Shown here: positions 18,120 to 30,400 of the stretch, piece by piece
Layout: every line of letters starts with the position of its first letter
How positions within the stretch are numbered: the first letter of the stretch is position 1
Virus record (IMG/VR): IMGVR_UViG_3300030101_002520
Location: 1-64,000 of that record
Direction: 5' to 3' (one strand)
Length of the DNA stretch: 64,000 nucleotides
From: a virus
Made by a program: the position numbers and the translations under genes
Notes under the pieces: generated by a model
What the model was told of the DNA's origin: nothing
Database searches by the model: none
The model's input: only the letters and a program-made list of their open reading frames with translations

Positions 18120-19328
18120 ATGAATTTAAAACAAAAGGTAAAAAATGCACTTAAGTGGAAAAAAAATACAGAATATTGCGCAGAGAGATTAGGTATAACA
18201 GAAGAAGAATTTGATAAAATAAAAAAAGAAATATATGCAGAAGAAAAAGAAAAAAGAAAAGAAGAAAGAGATATGGGATATGTCACAGATGATTGTACGT
18301 CATCATATGACATTGAAAAGGGTCAAGGAAAAATTACTGGAATCTCAAATACAGAACCTAAATCTGCTGAAGAAATTATACAAATATTAAATATTGATAC
18401 AACACAATGGAAGTTGTCACAATATTGGAATAAACAAATGTCAGATCACTGGCGTATATCAGCTTTAATTACAAAACTTAAAAATAATGATACAGCTCAC
18501 ATAGAGCAACTGCTTGAAAAATGGCAGCCTAAGAAGTTTACACCAGTTAAAAGGATTAAAAGTCAAGGTAAAAAAGATGTGTGTGCTATATTATCATTAC
18601 AAGATATTCATTTTGGTAAACAAGGAAATGAAACTATAGATAAAGATTTTGAGGAAACTATTATGGATCTTGTAGAAAGAGCACACAGTAGTCACAATCT
18701 TAAAAAAATATTTTATGTAGTGGGAGGAGATCTTATGAATATGGATACATGGGGTGGAACAACTACTAGTGGCACACCTTTAGATAATTGTTCTACAGCT
18801 ACAGATGCATATATGCAAGCATTTGACGCTTTATATTGGAGTATTAATTTTTTAAAACAGTATTGTGATGATCTTCAAGTTGTATATATACCTGGTAATC
18901 ATGATAGATTATCTTCATTTCATTTAGCACATGCATTATCAAGATCTATAGATGATCCAAATATACTTTGGGATGTTACATATCTTGAAAGAAAAGTATA
19001 TACATGGGGTGATAATTTTTTTGCATTTGAACATGGTGATGTAAATACTAAAAATTCTCTTTTACTTTATGCTACAGAGTTTTCACAACAATGGGGTATA
19101 ACTAAGAATAGAACTTTATTTACAGGTCATTTACATCATAAAAAAAAGATAGAATACATTACTACAAATGAACGCACAGGATTTTTATTAAAAATATTAC
19201 CAAGTCTTTCTAGAACAGATTATTGGCATTATCATAATAAGTTTGTTGGATCTAAACGTTCAGGTGTTATAGAATTACATGACTATAGTAAAGGTAATAT
19301 ATGTGAACTAACTTATTCTCCAGATTAA
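18120..19328 (+). CDS. Calcineurin-like metallophosphoesterase
   Basis: The full two-metal phosphoesterase motif set is present in this 402-aa protein: D162-x-H164 (Q-D-I-H-F-G-K), G-G-D204, G-N260-H261-D262-R, H305 (F-E-H-G-D) and G-H337-L-H339. It should hydrolyse phosphodiester or phosphomonoester bonds using manganese or iron; the substrate is unknown. Residues 1-60 form a basic, helical N-terminal extension (R-L-G-I-T-E-E-E-F-D-K) resembling a small helix-turn-helix, so nucleic acid is a reasonable substrate. It is unusual to find this enzyme between fibre and ring genes. Either it is packaged in the virion or it is simply expressed late. Alternatives are a DNA-repair nuclease of the SbcD type or a host-RNA or nucleotide phosphatase. 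Confidence 0.85.
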   Translation: MNLKQKVKNALKWKKNTEYCAERLGITEEEFDKIKKEIYAEEKEKRKEERDMGYVTDDCTSSYDIEKGQGKITGISNTEPKSAEEIIQILNIDTTQWKLSQYWNKQMSDHWRISALITKLKNNDTAHIEQLLEKWQPKKFTPVKRIKSQGKKDVCAILSLQDIHFGKQGNETIDKDFEETIMDLVERAHSSHNLKKIFYVVGGDLMNMDTWGGTTTSGTPLDNCSTATDAYMQAFDALYWSINFLKQYCDDLQVVYIPGNHDRLSSFHLAHALSRSIDDPNILWDVTYLERKVYTWGDNFFAFEHGDVNTKNSLLLYATEFSQQWGITKNRTLFTGHLHHKKKIEYITTNERTGFLLKILPSLSRTDYWHYHNKFVGSKRSGVIELHDYSKGNICELTYSPD

Positions 19329-19360
19329 TCTATTGTGTATAAACTTTCATTAGTCCTCTT

Positions 19361-19383
19361 TTTTTTGTAAATTATATTGTATA
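19361..19383 (+). promoter_or_regulatory. Phage promoter-like motif overlapping the start region
   Basis: TTTTTTGTAAATTATATTGT is a variant of the recurring element that runs up to three bases before the ATG at 19386. A transcript from it would have almost no leader. Confidence 0.45.
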
Positions 19384-19385
19384 GT

Positions 19386-19901
19386 ATGATAAGTAATTTT
19401 AAAGCTCCGGATTTAAATGCTCCTAGATATAGGGAAAAAGTTTTAAGTCTGTTAAATGCAGACTTATTTAAAGACTTTAAAGACAAATATCCTATGTATA
19501 GTGACATAGATAATTCTAAGTTAAAAAGTATTATAAATTCATACAATAAAAAATTATGGGAAGAGGTAATTAAAAGTAGAGAGGGTGTAGAATTACCAGA
19601 CTCTTTAGGATATTTATTTATAGGAACTTGCCCTGCTGCTAAAAGTGTAAATACAAATTATTCATTATCAAAGCAATATGGTAAAGTCTTACAAAATAGG
19701 AATTTAAAAACAGATGGTAAAATTGCTAAAATATTCTATACAAATCTATCAACAAAGTATAGATTTAAAAATAGAGATTTGTGGCAATTTCAAGCTGTTA
19801 GACAATTTAAAAGAACTGTTGCTAAAACTTATCCAGATAACTGGCCTAAATACATTGTTATGGAAAGTAAAAGGAGAGTTAAGGATATGTTTATAAAATA
19901 A
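19386..19901 (+). CDS. Small conserved protein of the connector module
   Basis: I place the start at the ATG at 19386 rather than the in-frame TTG nine bases upstream, because that TTG lies inside the promoter-like motif. The 171-aa product is basic, with a helical first half and a second half with G-Y-L-F-I-G-T-C-P and R-D-L-W-Q-F-Q-A-V-R-Q-F-K-R-T segments. Small basic proteins occur at this position in the structural block of crAss-like phages. I do not recognise a catalytic motif. A DNA-contacting connector or assembly factor is plausible. It is followed 11 bases later by the ring-protein gene. Confidence 0.4.
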   Translation: MISNFKAPDLNAPRYREKVLSLLNADLFKDFKDKYPMYSDIDNSKLKSIINSYNKKLWEEVIKSREGVELPDSLGYLFIGTCPAAKSVNTNYSLSKQYGKVLQNRNLKTDGKIAKIFYTNLSTKYRFKNRDLWQFQAVRQFKRTVAKTYPDNWPKYIVMESKRRVKDMFIK

Positions 19902-19912
19902 AAGTTTATAAT

Positions 19913-20584
19913 ATGCAAAGAATAGGAGATATAATTTCTCGGATTAGAGGTCAAATAAAAGCTGAATCTGAGGATGCTTTTGTTACAGATAGATACTTAT
20001 ATAGTTTAATTAAAAAGTATGCACAACTTTTTATGAGAAGGCAAGACAGCACTAATAAGCTTAAGAAGTTTAATAGTGTATGGCAAAGTTTAGATTTTGT
20101 AGAGCTAGTAGAAGTTGATAAAATAGAATCTAAATGTTGTGGTATTCAAAGTGATTGTAAAATAAAACGTACTAGATTAAAACTTCCAGCATTTATGGAA
20201 GGTTATTGGGGACCTTTAATTAGAACTGTATCTTCTATTGATGGATCTATAGAATGTCAAGCTACTTCACCTGGCACATATACATCAATGACCAGATCTA
20301 CATCATTTAAATATAATAAAACAAAATATTTCTGGTGGTTAAATGACTATTTATACTTACCTAATGTAGAATGGGATGCAATTAAAGTAGAAGGTATATG
20401 GGAAAATGATATATCAAAATTTAATTGTGATCCTTCTGATGATTGTATTCCTAGATATTTACAAAGAATATATGTACCAGAATTTCTATTTGCAGAAATA
20501 GAACAACAAGTGTTACAAGAAACCTTTAATACAATGAAAGTTCCTGCAGAAAATGCGGATGATAAACAAAATATAAATAGATAA
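19913..20584 (+). CDS. Ring/head-tail connector protein
   Basis: The 223-aa product begins with a helical domain (I-S-R-I-R-G-Q-I-K-A-E-S, then Y-L-Y-S-L-I-K-K-Y-A-Q-L-F-M-R-R-Q) followed by a beta domain with C-C-G-I-Q-S-D-C-K and Y-F-W-W-L-N-D-Y-L-Y-L-P. A C-terminal helix follows (F-A-E-I-E-Q-Q-V-L-Q-E-T). This helix-beta-helix plan, the size and the position before the muzzle fit the ring or adaptor proteins that stack under the portal in crAss-like virions. Its stop overlaps the next start as TAATG. Which ring layer it forms cannot be read from sequence. Confidence 0.6.
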   Translation: MQRIGDIISRIRGQIKAESEDAFVTDRYLYSLIKKYAQLFMRRQDSTNKLKKFNSVWQSLDFVELVEVDKIESKCCGIQSDCKIKRTRLKLPAFMEGYWGPLIRTVSSIDGSIECQATSPGTYTSMTRSTSFKYNKTKYFWWLNDYLYLPNVEWDAIKVEGIWENDISKFNCDPSDDCIPRYLQRIYVPEFLFAEIEQQVLQETFNTMKVPAENADDKQNINR

Positions 20585-21498
20585 TGGCAATCTCACATAA
20601 ATATAGAACGTTTAATCAATTATTAGAAGATGTAACTATAGATTTTTCTAGTCAAGCTTTAGAAGGTATGGTTGAACCTCAACAGTTAATTAGAGTTGCA
20701 ATAAGAGTTAACTATGATTTAGGTTTAAGAATTAATAGAACAAAAGAATATCTTTTAGAAGTAGAACATGGTAAAGCAAAAATGCCAGCAGATTTTAAAT
20801 ATTTAAATTATGCTTTTGTATGTGATGAATTTAAAATAGTAAATACACTTCCTTCAGGTACACATATTGACACAACACAACCTAAATATGTACCAGCTCC
20901 TGATGGTGGTGATACAGGGCCTTGTGATGATCCTACATGTAAAGATGTTTGTATTGTCCAAACTTGTCCAGATGAAAAGAATGGAGAAACTGTGTTTAAT
21001 CAATATATGGTTGTTCAGTATATGGGTGCTGAACAGTATAGAACTTCTAATAGATTTTATCCTTTAAGAATTAAAGATAGTATTGGATCTGTACAAAACG
21101 GATGTCCAAATATGAATGTAGAGGCTGTTGATATAGCTGAAATAAGGGATGGTTATCTTTTAACTAATTTTGATACTGGTAAAGTATTTATAAGTTATCA
21201 AGGAGCTATGGAGGATGAGGATGGTAATCTTTTAGTTTTAGATCATCCTTACTGTAATGAATATTATGAGTATGCTTTAAAAGAAAGAATATTAGAGAAC
21301 ATGTTATTTGATGGAGAAAATGTATCACAAAAATTAGGATATATACAAGGTAGATTAAGAGCAGCTAGAAACAATGCTTTAGGATTTATAAATACACCGA
21401 ACTTTAAAGAAATGCAAAAAATATGGGAAGTAAATAGAAAGGCACAATATAATAATTATTATAATATGTTTAAAAGCTTTCCTACAACTAGAATGTAA
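20584..21498 (+). CDS. Ring/head-tail connector protein
   Basis: This 304-aa protein begins with a helical segment (T-F-N-Q-L-L-E-D-V, then I-R-V-A-I-R-V-N-Y-D-L-G-L-R-I), then a beta core with V-E-H-G-K-A-K-M-P-A-D-F-K-Y-L-N-Y and a cysteine-rich loop (residues about 112-140, C-D-D-P-T-C-K-D-V-C). It ends with helices (Y-E-Y-A-L-K-E-R-I-L-E-N-M). The strand 'kMPADFKyL' is the kind seen in podovirus gp4-like adaptor proteins. It is coupled by TAATG overlaps both to the preceding ring gene and to the muzzle gene, supporting assembly in one complex. Confidence 0.6.
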   Translation: MAISHKYRTFNQLLEDVTIDFSSQALEGMVEPQQLIRVAIRVNYDLGLRINRTKEYLLEVEHGKAKMPADFKYLNYAFVCDEFKIVNTLPSGTHIDTTQPKYVPAPDGGDTGPCDDPTCKDVCIVQTCPDEKNGETVFNQYMVVQYMGAEQYRTSNRFYPLRIKDSIGSVQNGCPNMNVEAVDIAEIRDGYLLTNFDTGKVFISYQGAMEDEDGNLLVLDHPYCNEYYEYALKERILENMLFDGENVSQKLGYIQGRLRAARNNALGFINTPNFKEMQKIWEVNRKAQYNNYYNMFKSFPTTRM

Positions 21499-24400
21499 TG
21501 GCAAAAAAACAATCAAATTTTAAGCCTGTTAATACCTCAAATATAGATACAGATGTATTTATAAAAGGTATGAATAAAGACTCTCATAGAAGTTTTGTTG
21601 GAAAGGAGAGTTGGACACATTGTAGAAATTGTATAAATAATTCTGCTAAAGGAGATGCTGGTACTGTAGGTAATGAGCCAGCAACTCTTCTATGTATTAC
21701 TACTGGTTATACTATTATAGGTGCTATTTATCTATATGGAGATAAATGGATATTATATTCTACTGATGATACTAATAGTGAAATAGGTTTATTTGATGAC
21801 AGTGAATGTACTTACAATCCATTAGTAAATGACACATGTTTAAACTTTAATAGATTTAATTTAATAACAGGAGCATCAAAAGAAAATTTTGATTGTACTT
21901 GGCAAGTATATTGGGATGACGGACTTAATCCATCTAGAACAATCAACTTAGGAAATAAAGATGAAATATTAGAAAATAATTATATTCCTTATGTTCAAGT
22001 ACAAGTTGCAGGTTTAGATGTAAATGGAGATCCTTGTGTTGAGTTTGAAAATGTTCAACCATTACAATTAGATTGTGATAGAATACGTTTAGCACCTTTA
22101 ATGAAAACACCATGTGTAAAACTATCTAAAGCAGATAGTCCTGGTCAACTATTAAATGGATCATACCAAGCTTATATAGCTTATTTAATAAATGAACAAC
22201 AAATAGGTAATTATATAGGTGTTTCAAATGTGCAAGCTTTATATGATGAAGGTGGCACTGCTTCTTCTTTAGATATTAAGATAACTAATTTAGATACTAA
22301 TTTTAGTGATTATAAATTAGTATTATTAATAAATAATCAACAACAACCGCAAGCTATACAAGTGGGTATCTATAGCACACATCAAACTGAAATAAATATA
22401 GATTATGTTTCAGAAAATAAAGCTACAGCTGCACAAGTAGATATAGCAGAATTGCCATTACAAAATCCTGCATATGAAAGATCAGATCAAATGGTTCCTG
22501 TTAATGATTACTTATTAAGAATTGGACCTACAACTAATTTTGATTTTAATTATCAACCGTTAGCAAATAAAATAACTGCCAAATGGGTTTCTGTAGAATA
22601 TCCTGCTGAGTATTATAAGAATGGAGGTAGCAAACCTACATTTATGAGGGATGAGCAATACTCATTTTTTATTAGATTTATATATAATACAGGAGATAAA
22701 TCAAGTTCATATCACATACCAGGGCGTGCATACTTAACTAACAATCCTATATATGGAGATGAAAAAGGTGCACCCGGTCAACAAAATGTTTTAAATAATC
22801 AAGAGACTGAAATATGGCAAGTAAATAATACTTCATTTGTAGATGACTTTGGACCTTTTGATAATCCTAATACAGATGATGGAGGTGTAATAATTTCTAA
22901 AGGTCAAATGGGTTATTGGGAATCTACAGAGTTTTATCCTGCTGAAGATCCTTATGGAAGATGGCAAGAGCTTTGTGGTCAACCTATAAGACATCATAAA
23001 TTTCCAGATGAACAAACTGATGAAACTGTAGATAGATCTAATGCTGATAATCAAAAAATTAGAGTGCTTGGTGTAGAGTTTGATAATATAGCCTGGCCTG
23101 TAGATAATGAAGGACAAATAATAAGAAATATTGTTGGTTATGAAATACTTGTAGGTTCAAGACAAGGTAATAAATCTATCCTATCTAAAGGTATAGTTAG
23201 AAATATGAAGCAATATAGATTACCTGATGCTCCACAAACAGGTGGTAACTATGGTGCTGATAATCCATTTCTTACAGACACTGTAGGTATAATGCCTAAC
23301 TATCCTTATAATGATTTAAGAAATGACCAATTCTTAACAGCAAATGCGCCAGATGGAGGTAATTCAAATAATCCACCAATGCCAGTAAGTGGTGCTTTTC
23401 GTTGTGGAGATACTACAGATTTTAGAGGTTGTAATAATTTTTATACATTTCATTCACCAGAGACATCATTTCAAAGACCGTTTTTAAATCCTTCAGAAAT
23501 GAAAACTTACGGTTACACTAGAGGAAAGCAACAAGGGTTTTTTAGACCTTCAGAAGGTCATCCTAAAAATATATTAATAAGAGACTTTGTAGCAATAATA
23601 GCAGCATTTATTGGTGTAGGTTTTGCTATTAGTAAACATCGTGGTAAAAGAACAACTGAGTTAGAAATAGGTGGTACTGTTGGTTATCCTGTTGCAAGTG
23701 CTGCTATTGAACCTTTAGAAACAGCATTTACAGCATCTTCATTAGTTGGTCCAGGTTTGGGTGAGGTTGTTTACTTTAATGGTACATCTGGAATAATTGC
23801 AGCTAATGCTGTTCCAGCAGGTATAGTAGGGCAATTAGGGGGTAATAGAAAAATTACATTTGAAGGAACAGATGTAAAGTCATTACCTAATATACCCGCT
23901 ATAATATCTGGTTTATTTACAACAATGCACTATGCTGCTGTTGGTGGACAAGAAGTTGTAGATCTTGTTTATAATGTAGCAGGTGAACATCAGTATGCTT
24001 ACAAGTATAATTCTTATGGTTTATATTCTATAACATCACCAATACCTATTGATCAAACATTTAGGCAAAATATAACAAAGTCAAGATATGTTGGTAATAC
24101 ATTTCAAGATTTTGGATCAGATGATATTTTTACAAATGTAAGAATTAACAATTTATATAGACCAGCTACAGTAGTTGTTCAAACAAATGGAACTGCTGAC
24201 AATATTCTTAATGCATTACCTACACCTTTTAACTTTGATGTTTCAAGAAATACTATAGGTAATTTAGGTATAACAGCTTTTCCTACAGCAGACATTAGAT
24301 CTGATATTGGTGCTCATTATGTTGCAATGAAATTTGCAATGGATAATCAATATGGACAATTAGACGGTATTAAACAAGTTCCTATTCCATGTCCTCAAAG

Positions 24401-27400
24401 ATTTATTAGGCAGGGTGCAAAGCCTGATCAAGATGAAGTAGAAGTTACACCATTAGATTTATTACCTTATGTTTCAACAAATTTAAATAATTTAATTCCT
24501 GGTGAAGTATTTAAAACAGAAACTTTATTTGGTGGTGATGTATATATAAATAGATATAGTGAGAAAGTTATAATGCCTTTCTTTTGGGAATTTTTAAATG
24601 GTCAACCTGATAACTTTGGATTTGATTATAGAGACTATCAAAATGTTCCTTATCCAAGATATTATATGAGTACAAATAAATATGATATGCATAATTTATT
24701 TGCCCCATTACTTGATTTAAGTTTTAACTGGTCAACAGGTGATAGTATTCCTAGTGCTATGCGTAATATGGATAAGGAAGGTGATGGTTTATCTGGATCT
24801 TTTGGTGGTGGTGGTACTATTAATATAGGTGCAGCTTCAGGTATAGGAACAGGTGGTCAAGGTGCTGCACAAGGTAGTAGTTTATTTGTATTAAGAAGAG
24901 CATACATGTACACTCATAATAGTGGTGTAAATGATTTCTTTGTAGAGTCTGAATTAAATCTTGCATATAGAGCACAAGGTGAAGGTAGAAAAGAAAAATA
25001 TTATGACTGGTCACAGTTTACAGATCTTAATACTTTATTTCATTCTGATATTATTAAAGAAGGTAATTTTTATAAGTATGATTATTCATTAAGTAAGTCT
25101 AATTTAATAAGTCAATTAATAAGTTACAGTTTAATACAAGGTAGAGATTATGATCCAAATGTAGCAGCTACATGTTATGATCACTATACAAAAAGAGTCT
25201 TATATTCATTACAAGCATTTAAAGAAGCTAAACAAGATTTCTGGAGAGTATACCTACCAAATAACTATAAAGACTTTAAGAATGCTCCTACAACTATTAA
25301 ACCTATATCTAAAACAGGAGCAATGATTTTATTTCCACATTTAGCTCCATTATTATTTGAAGGTGTTGATACACTTACAACTGATTTAGATACTAAACTT
25401 ACTATTGGTGATGGAGGTTTATTTAGTCAACCAATGAAGCAAATTACTACTGCTGATTTGCCACATGAATATGGATCATGTGAAAATTCTAGAAGTGTGA
25501 TTAATACACCAGCTGGTATTTATTATATCTCTCAAGCTCAAGGTAAAATATTTAATGTTTCAGGTCAAGGTTTAAATAATATTGCTGATGCTGGAATGAA
25601 ACAATGGTTTAATACATATTTACCATCTAGATTATTAGCTGCTTTTCCAGAAATAGAAGGCACAGATTTTGCTGATAATCCTGTTGTAGGTATAGGATGT
25701 CAAGCTGTATATGATCCTAATTATGATATAGTTTACTTTTCTAAAAAAGATTATGAACCTTGTAATGTAGATAGTTGTATAGAGTTTGATCCTACTATTC
25801 CTGGTTTTATTAATCCTTGTGAAAACCCTCCTGTTGAAGAATGTCCTGATGGATTTATTCTAAATGAAGAAACAGGATTATGTTGTACTGAGTGTTCTCC
25901 AATTCAAATAGATAATGGAGATCAGTGTTGTACTTGGTATTTTCAAGAACCTGATTTTGAATTGCCTAGTGCTCCTTCTGATGCTAATTTTGATGCAGTA
26001 GATTTATATTTAGAAAATGGCGGATTTCAAAATGAAACTGGAACTCCTTACTGGCCAGACTGTACATTTACCTCTGATAACGATGGCAGTTGTATTGACC
26101 AAATAATGCAAAGTGGGTGGGGAAATGTTCCTAGTCCATGGGAACCTTGCATGAAAGATTGTTGTGATCCTTATTTTATAGATGCTGATGGAATAGAACA
26201 GTGTTCTCCAGTTTGCGCAGGTCTTATTCCAACGCCTGACTGTGGTGAACAAGGACATGCTCAAACTACTGATAGTCTTAATGGTGAAATTTTTAGGCAA
26301 ACTAAAACAAGAACTTGTTGTGGTTTAAAACCATTTACAGGTACTACTTATTTAGGATTAGTACATCAATGGAATGGAAATTATCCAGGAGCATGGCAAG
26401 AAGGAGCAAGTCAGGAATTAAAAGATGAAGATGGTAATCCTCAACCAATGACTACTGGTGCTATATATGAAGGAAGAGTAGTAGTAGCAGCAGATTATCA
26501 AAAAAATCTTGATGGTGAACCAGGTTCTCCTTTGGTACTTATTGCTGGTATTTTAGGTGAGGAGGCTGAGTTCCCTCCACCTGATCCAGTATATGATACT
26601 TATTACACTAATATACCGCCAGAAGAAAATCAAGCACTATATGCTGATTTTCCTTATGATATTTATCAGTCTGCTTATCAGTGGGGCGTAAAATGGGAGA
26701 TAACATATAATATATTTGAAGATGTTACTTCAGTAGTTGATCTATTCAATTGCCGTTTGAATACTGAAGTTATATTGCAATGGGATGCAGAGTCACCACT
26801 TCGTGATTTAGAATTAAATGTATATCCAGTACTAGGTGGACCTAACGAAAATGAGTGGGGTGGATATCAAGGTCAATATTATAATAGACCTGAAATACAA
26901 ATATGGGGTAGTATGGAGCCTTGTCTTAGTGAGGACGGATATTGGTGTACTGCATTTGATACAGTAACTGTACCAGGTCCTGCATACGGTGATCCTGTAA
27001 ATGTAGTTGAATATATTGGAAGCCCTGATGATGCAGAATTACTTTGGAGATCAGGAGATATTTCTCAAGGTGGAACAGTGCATCATATAAATACCGGTTG
27101 GGTACCATATACTTATACATTACAACCAACAAAACCATGGAAGTATTTTACTTATCTAGTAAACGGTTTACCTGCTATTCACTATCAATTTAGCGGTAGC
27201 ACCATGACAGGTCAATATAGGGATGTAACTTCAACTGGTGCTTACTTATGTTTAGATAGCCTTACACCTCCTAGTGTTGTAATTACACCTGGGTTTTGTT
27301 CGTGTGCTGATCCTTATACTTTAGTTTTTGATGATGGTGAATATCAAACACCTGCAACAGAAGAAGATTGTCTTAATTTTCAAATAAATGGTACTAATCC

Positions 27401-30400
27401 TGTAATATGCGCATTACAAGAGTGTACAGATAAGGTGTGTACAGAACCCACACTTGTAAACCCTCCTATAGATATAACAAATAGTGAAGACTTTAAAGAT
27501 GTTTCTTGGACTGCAAGTTATGATCCTAAAATAAAAGGATGGATATCATTTCATGATTGGCATCCAGAACTTACTATATCTAGCTTAAATCATTTTATGA
27601 CTACAAAAATTAGTAGTATAGATAATTTATATTGTCCACCTAATTATGAGTTAAATCCAATAACTGGTCAATGTGATCCAATAAATATAGAATGCCCAGA
27701 AGGTTCAGTTTTAATAGATGGTGAGTGTTGTAGTGTTGCATATGGTGAATTAAATTATAACCCTGGTGATCTTGATAGTGTAGAGTATAACATGAATGAA
27801 GGAGTTGTAAATATGTTTACTAGGGTAGATACAACTAAATCTTATACATATAGTGATAAGAATACAATTCAATTTGAAATTGATGATAAAGTATTACAAA
27901 ATATAAAAAGATTTAAACCTAAGACTTTTAAATTAAATATACCTTTTTATGAGGATGAAACAATTGAGGTTACATTAGAACATACATCTGTAAGAAAGAA
28001 AGATTTTGTTTATTTAGCTAGAACTAAAGATGGATATGAAAGAAAAAATATATATCCTAATGTTCGTACATATAAAATTAAATCAGATAATATTAGTGGT
28101 ATATTAAGTATTTCTGATAACTCAGTAATAGGAACTTTAGTGAAAGATAAAAAGATATCTGAGATACATAGGGCTAATACTAATACACATGTTTTATATA
28201 AATCTTCTGATGCTAAAGTTAAATCAACATTCACATGTCTTACAGAAAATGCAAAAGATTCAGCTATAAGAGCAGCAGGTAGAAATACACAAACACCTAG
28301 ATCTTTAAATGCTCAGTGTATTACAATGGCTTTTGATATAGACTTTCCTACAGCAAATGCGCTTGGTGGTGATCTTCCTAATTTTTTAGAAACTGTAGTA
28401 GCTGGAATGAGTGAAATTTATACCAATGAATTAAATACAGAAATTATACTTGGTAGCATGGTAGTTTCAGAAGCAGAAGGTATTATTTATAGTGAACAAT
28501 TACCTGATATAGTGGATGAAAATGGAAATGTTATTGAAGCAGGAGAGTATGTAATACAATCATCTCAAGAGATGTTAGATTTATTAATTGATACTTGGAC
28601 AAATACTCCGGAGTTAGAAGATATTGAAAGAACTACTGTTCATTTAATAACTACAAGACTTTCTACTGGTAGAGCTAAAAAGTTAGGTTTATGTAGCAAG
28701 TCACAAAGTTTTGCTGTTTGTGGTTTAGCTTCATCATTTGTTATACAAGGTCAACCGGGTAGTTTGGGTTATTCAATTGAAGATGGTTGGGTAGGAGTTG
28801 CAATTTCTTGGCCACTAAAAGTTCTTTGTCATGAGCTTGGTCATAACATTGGATCTAGTCATACTCATGCTGGATATTGGCAACCAGATCCTAATTATAA
28901 TTTTCCAGGAGGCCCTATAGATTCTTGTGATTCATTTTCTAATACTTATGATCAAACTAATTCAAATGCTAGTGGAGTTGATCCTGATACTTTAGAATGG
29001 AATAGTAATATAGAATATGGAACAATAATGAGTTATTGTCAATGGTTACCTGATGCAGATGATCTAATGACTTTTGAATTTCATCCTATTGTTAAAGATC
29101 AAATATTAATTCCAAATCTAACTCAAGATTCAACTAATGCAATTCTTTATTTTGATGTATCAAGTCAAAATGCAGTATCTAGTGATGATATAATGGCAAC
29201 TCCATGTTTATCTTGCCCAGATGTTGTTACAGACGAAACATATGGATGTACCGATGTTAATGCATCAAATTATAATCCAAATGCAACAATTGATGATAAT
29301 AGTTGTGTATATGATATACCTGGAGGCTGCACTGATCCAACAGCATTAAATTATGATGTATCAGCAGAGGTTGATAATGGTAGTTGTATTTATGATTCTA
29401 CTTTTGGCTGTACTGATCCAATAGCAATAAACTACAATGCTAATGCAACCGATGATGATGGTTCATGCATTTATCCTCCACCAACTATATTAGGTTGTAC
29501 TGATCCTGCTGCATTAAATTTTGATCCTGCAGCTAACACACCTTGTACAACAGATGCCCAGGGTATTTTTAATTTTTTAAATGCTTGTTGTGTATATCCA
29601 CCTGTATTAACTTCTTGCACCTGCCCAAGTGGTTATATAATGATACAAGCAGGATCTTTAAACTCTAGCACACTTGAATATGTTGAAGCTACTGCAGCTG
29701 ATTGTCTTAATTGTGGAGGAACTTGTGTGGAATGTATTCAGATAAACTGCACTCCTTTAGATACAGATAGTTTAGAACCATCAGCTGGATCAGGAAGTTT
29801 ATGGAAACATAATGTTCGTTGTGATTTATTTAACAACTACTATGATGTACAATATCCTTGGGAGATAGAGCTTGTAGAAAGTATAGGTCAAACAGTTAAT
29901 ACTATAAGAAGTATTGAATATCAATTAGAATCATATTTACATCAACCAAAGTTAGATGAAGATGGTTGTGTTTTAAATTATGGATGTGATGATAGATGGC
30001 ATGATCTTAGTTATAATTTTGATGAAGCTATTATTTATAATACAGAACAAGTATCTGGTTTACTAACACTTACAGAACAGACAGCAGATGTTAATGATAT
30101 TGTTAGTTATCCAATAATAGGTGTAGCAGATATAAATATTCTTTATAGTAAAATAGAACAAAAATATAGGTTTGATCAATTTTGGGATGTTACAAATGAT
30201 AGGTCTGTACCTGAACCAATATTTATTACACAACTAAATGGTTATGTAAGAGATCTTAATGAGGCTTATATGAACTATAACAAGCCACAATTAGAACGTA
30301 AGAAGTTTAGACATTATGTGAATAATTTAATTTTAAGAAAGAAAGTTTCTGTTGATGAATTAGAACAACCAATACTTCATACAAGAAAGATGATACTTAA

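Noticed and set aside
19377-19385. TTG start for the small connector-module protein
   Set aside because: The TTG lies inside the promoter-like motif and an ATG follows nine bases later, so the ATG at 19386 is preferred.
29244-29606. CRISPR-like or DNA tandem repeat
   Set aside because: The periodicity is at the protein level (GCTD units) with diverged codons, inside a continuous reading frame, with no spacer structure.
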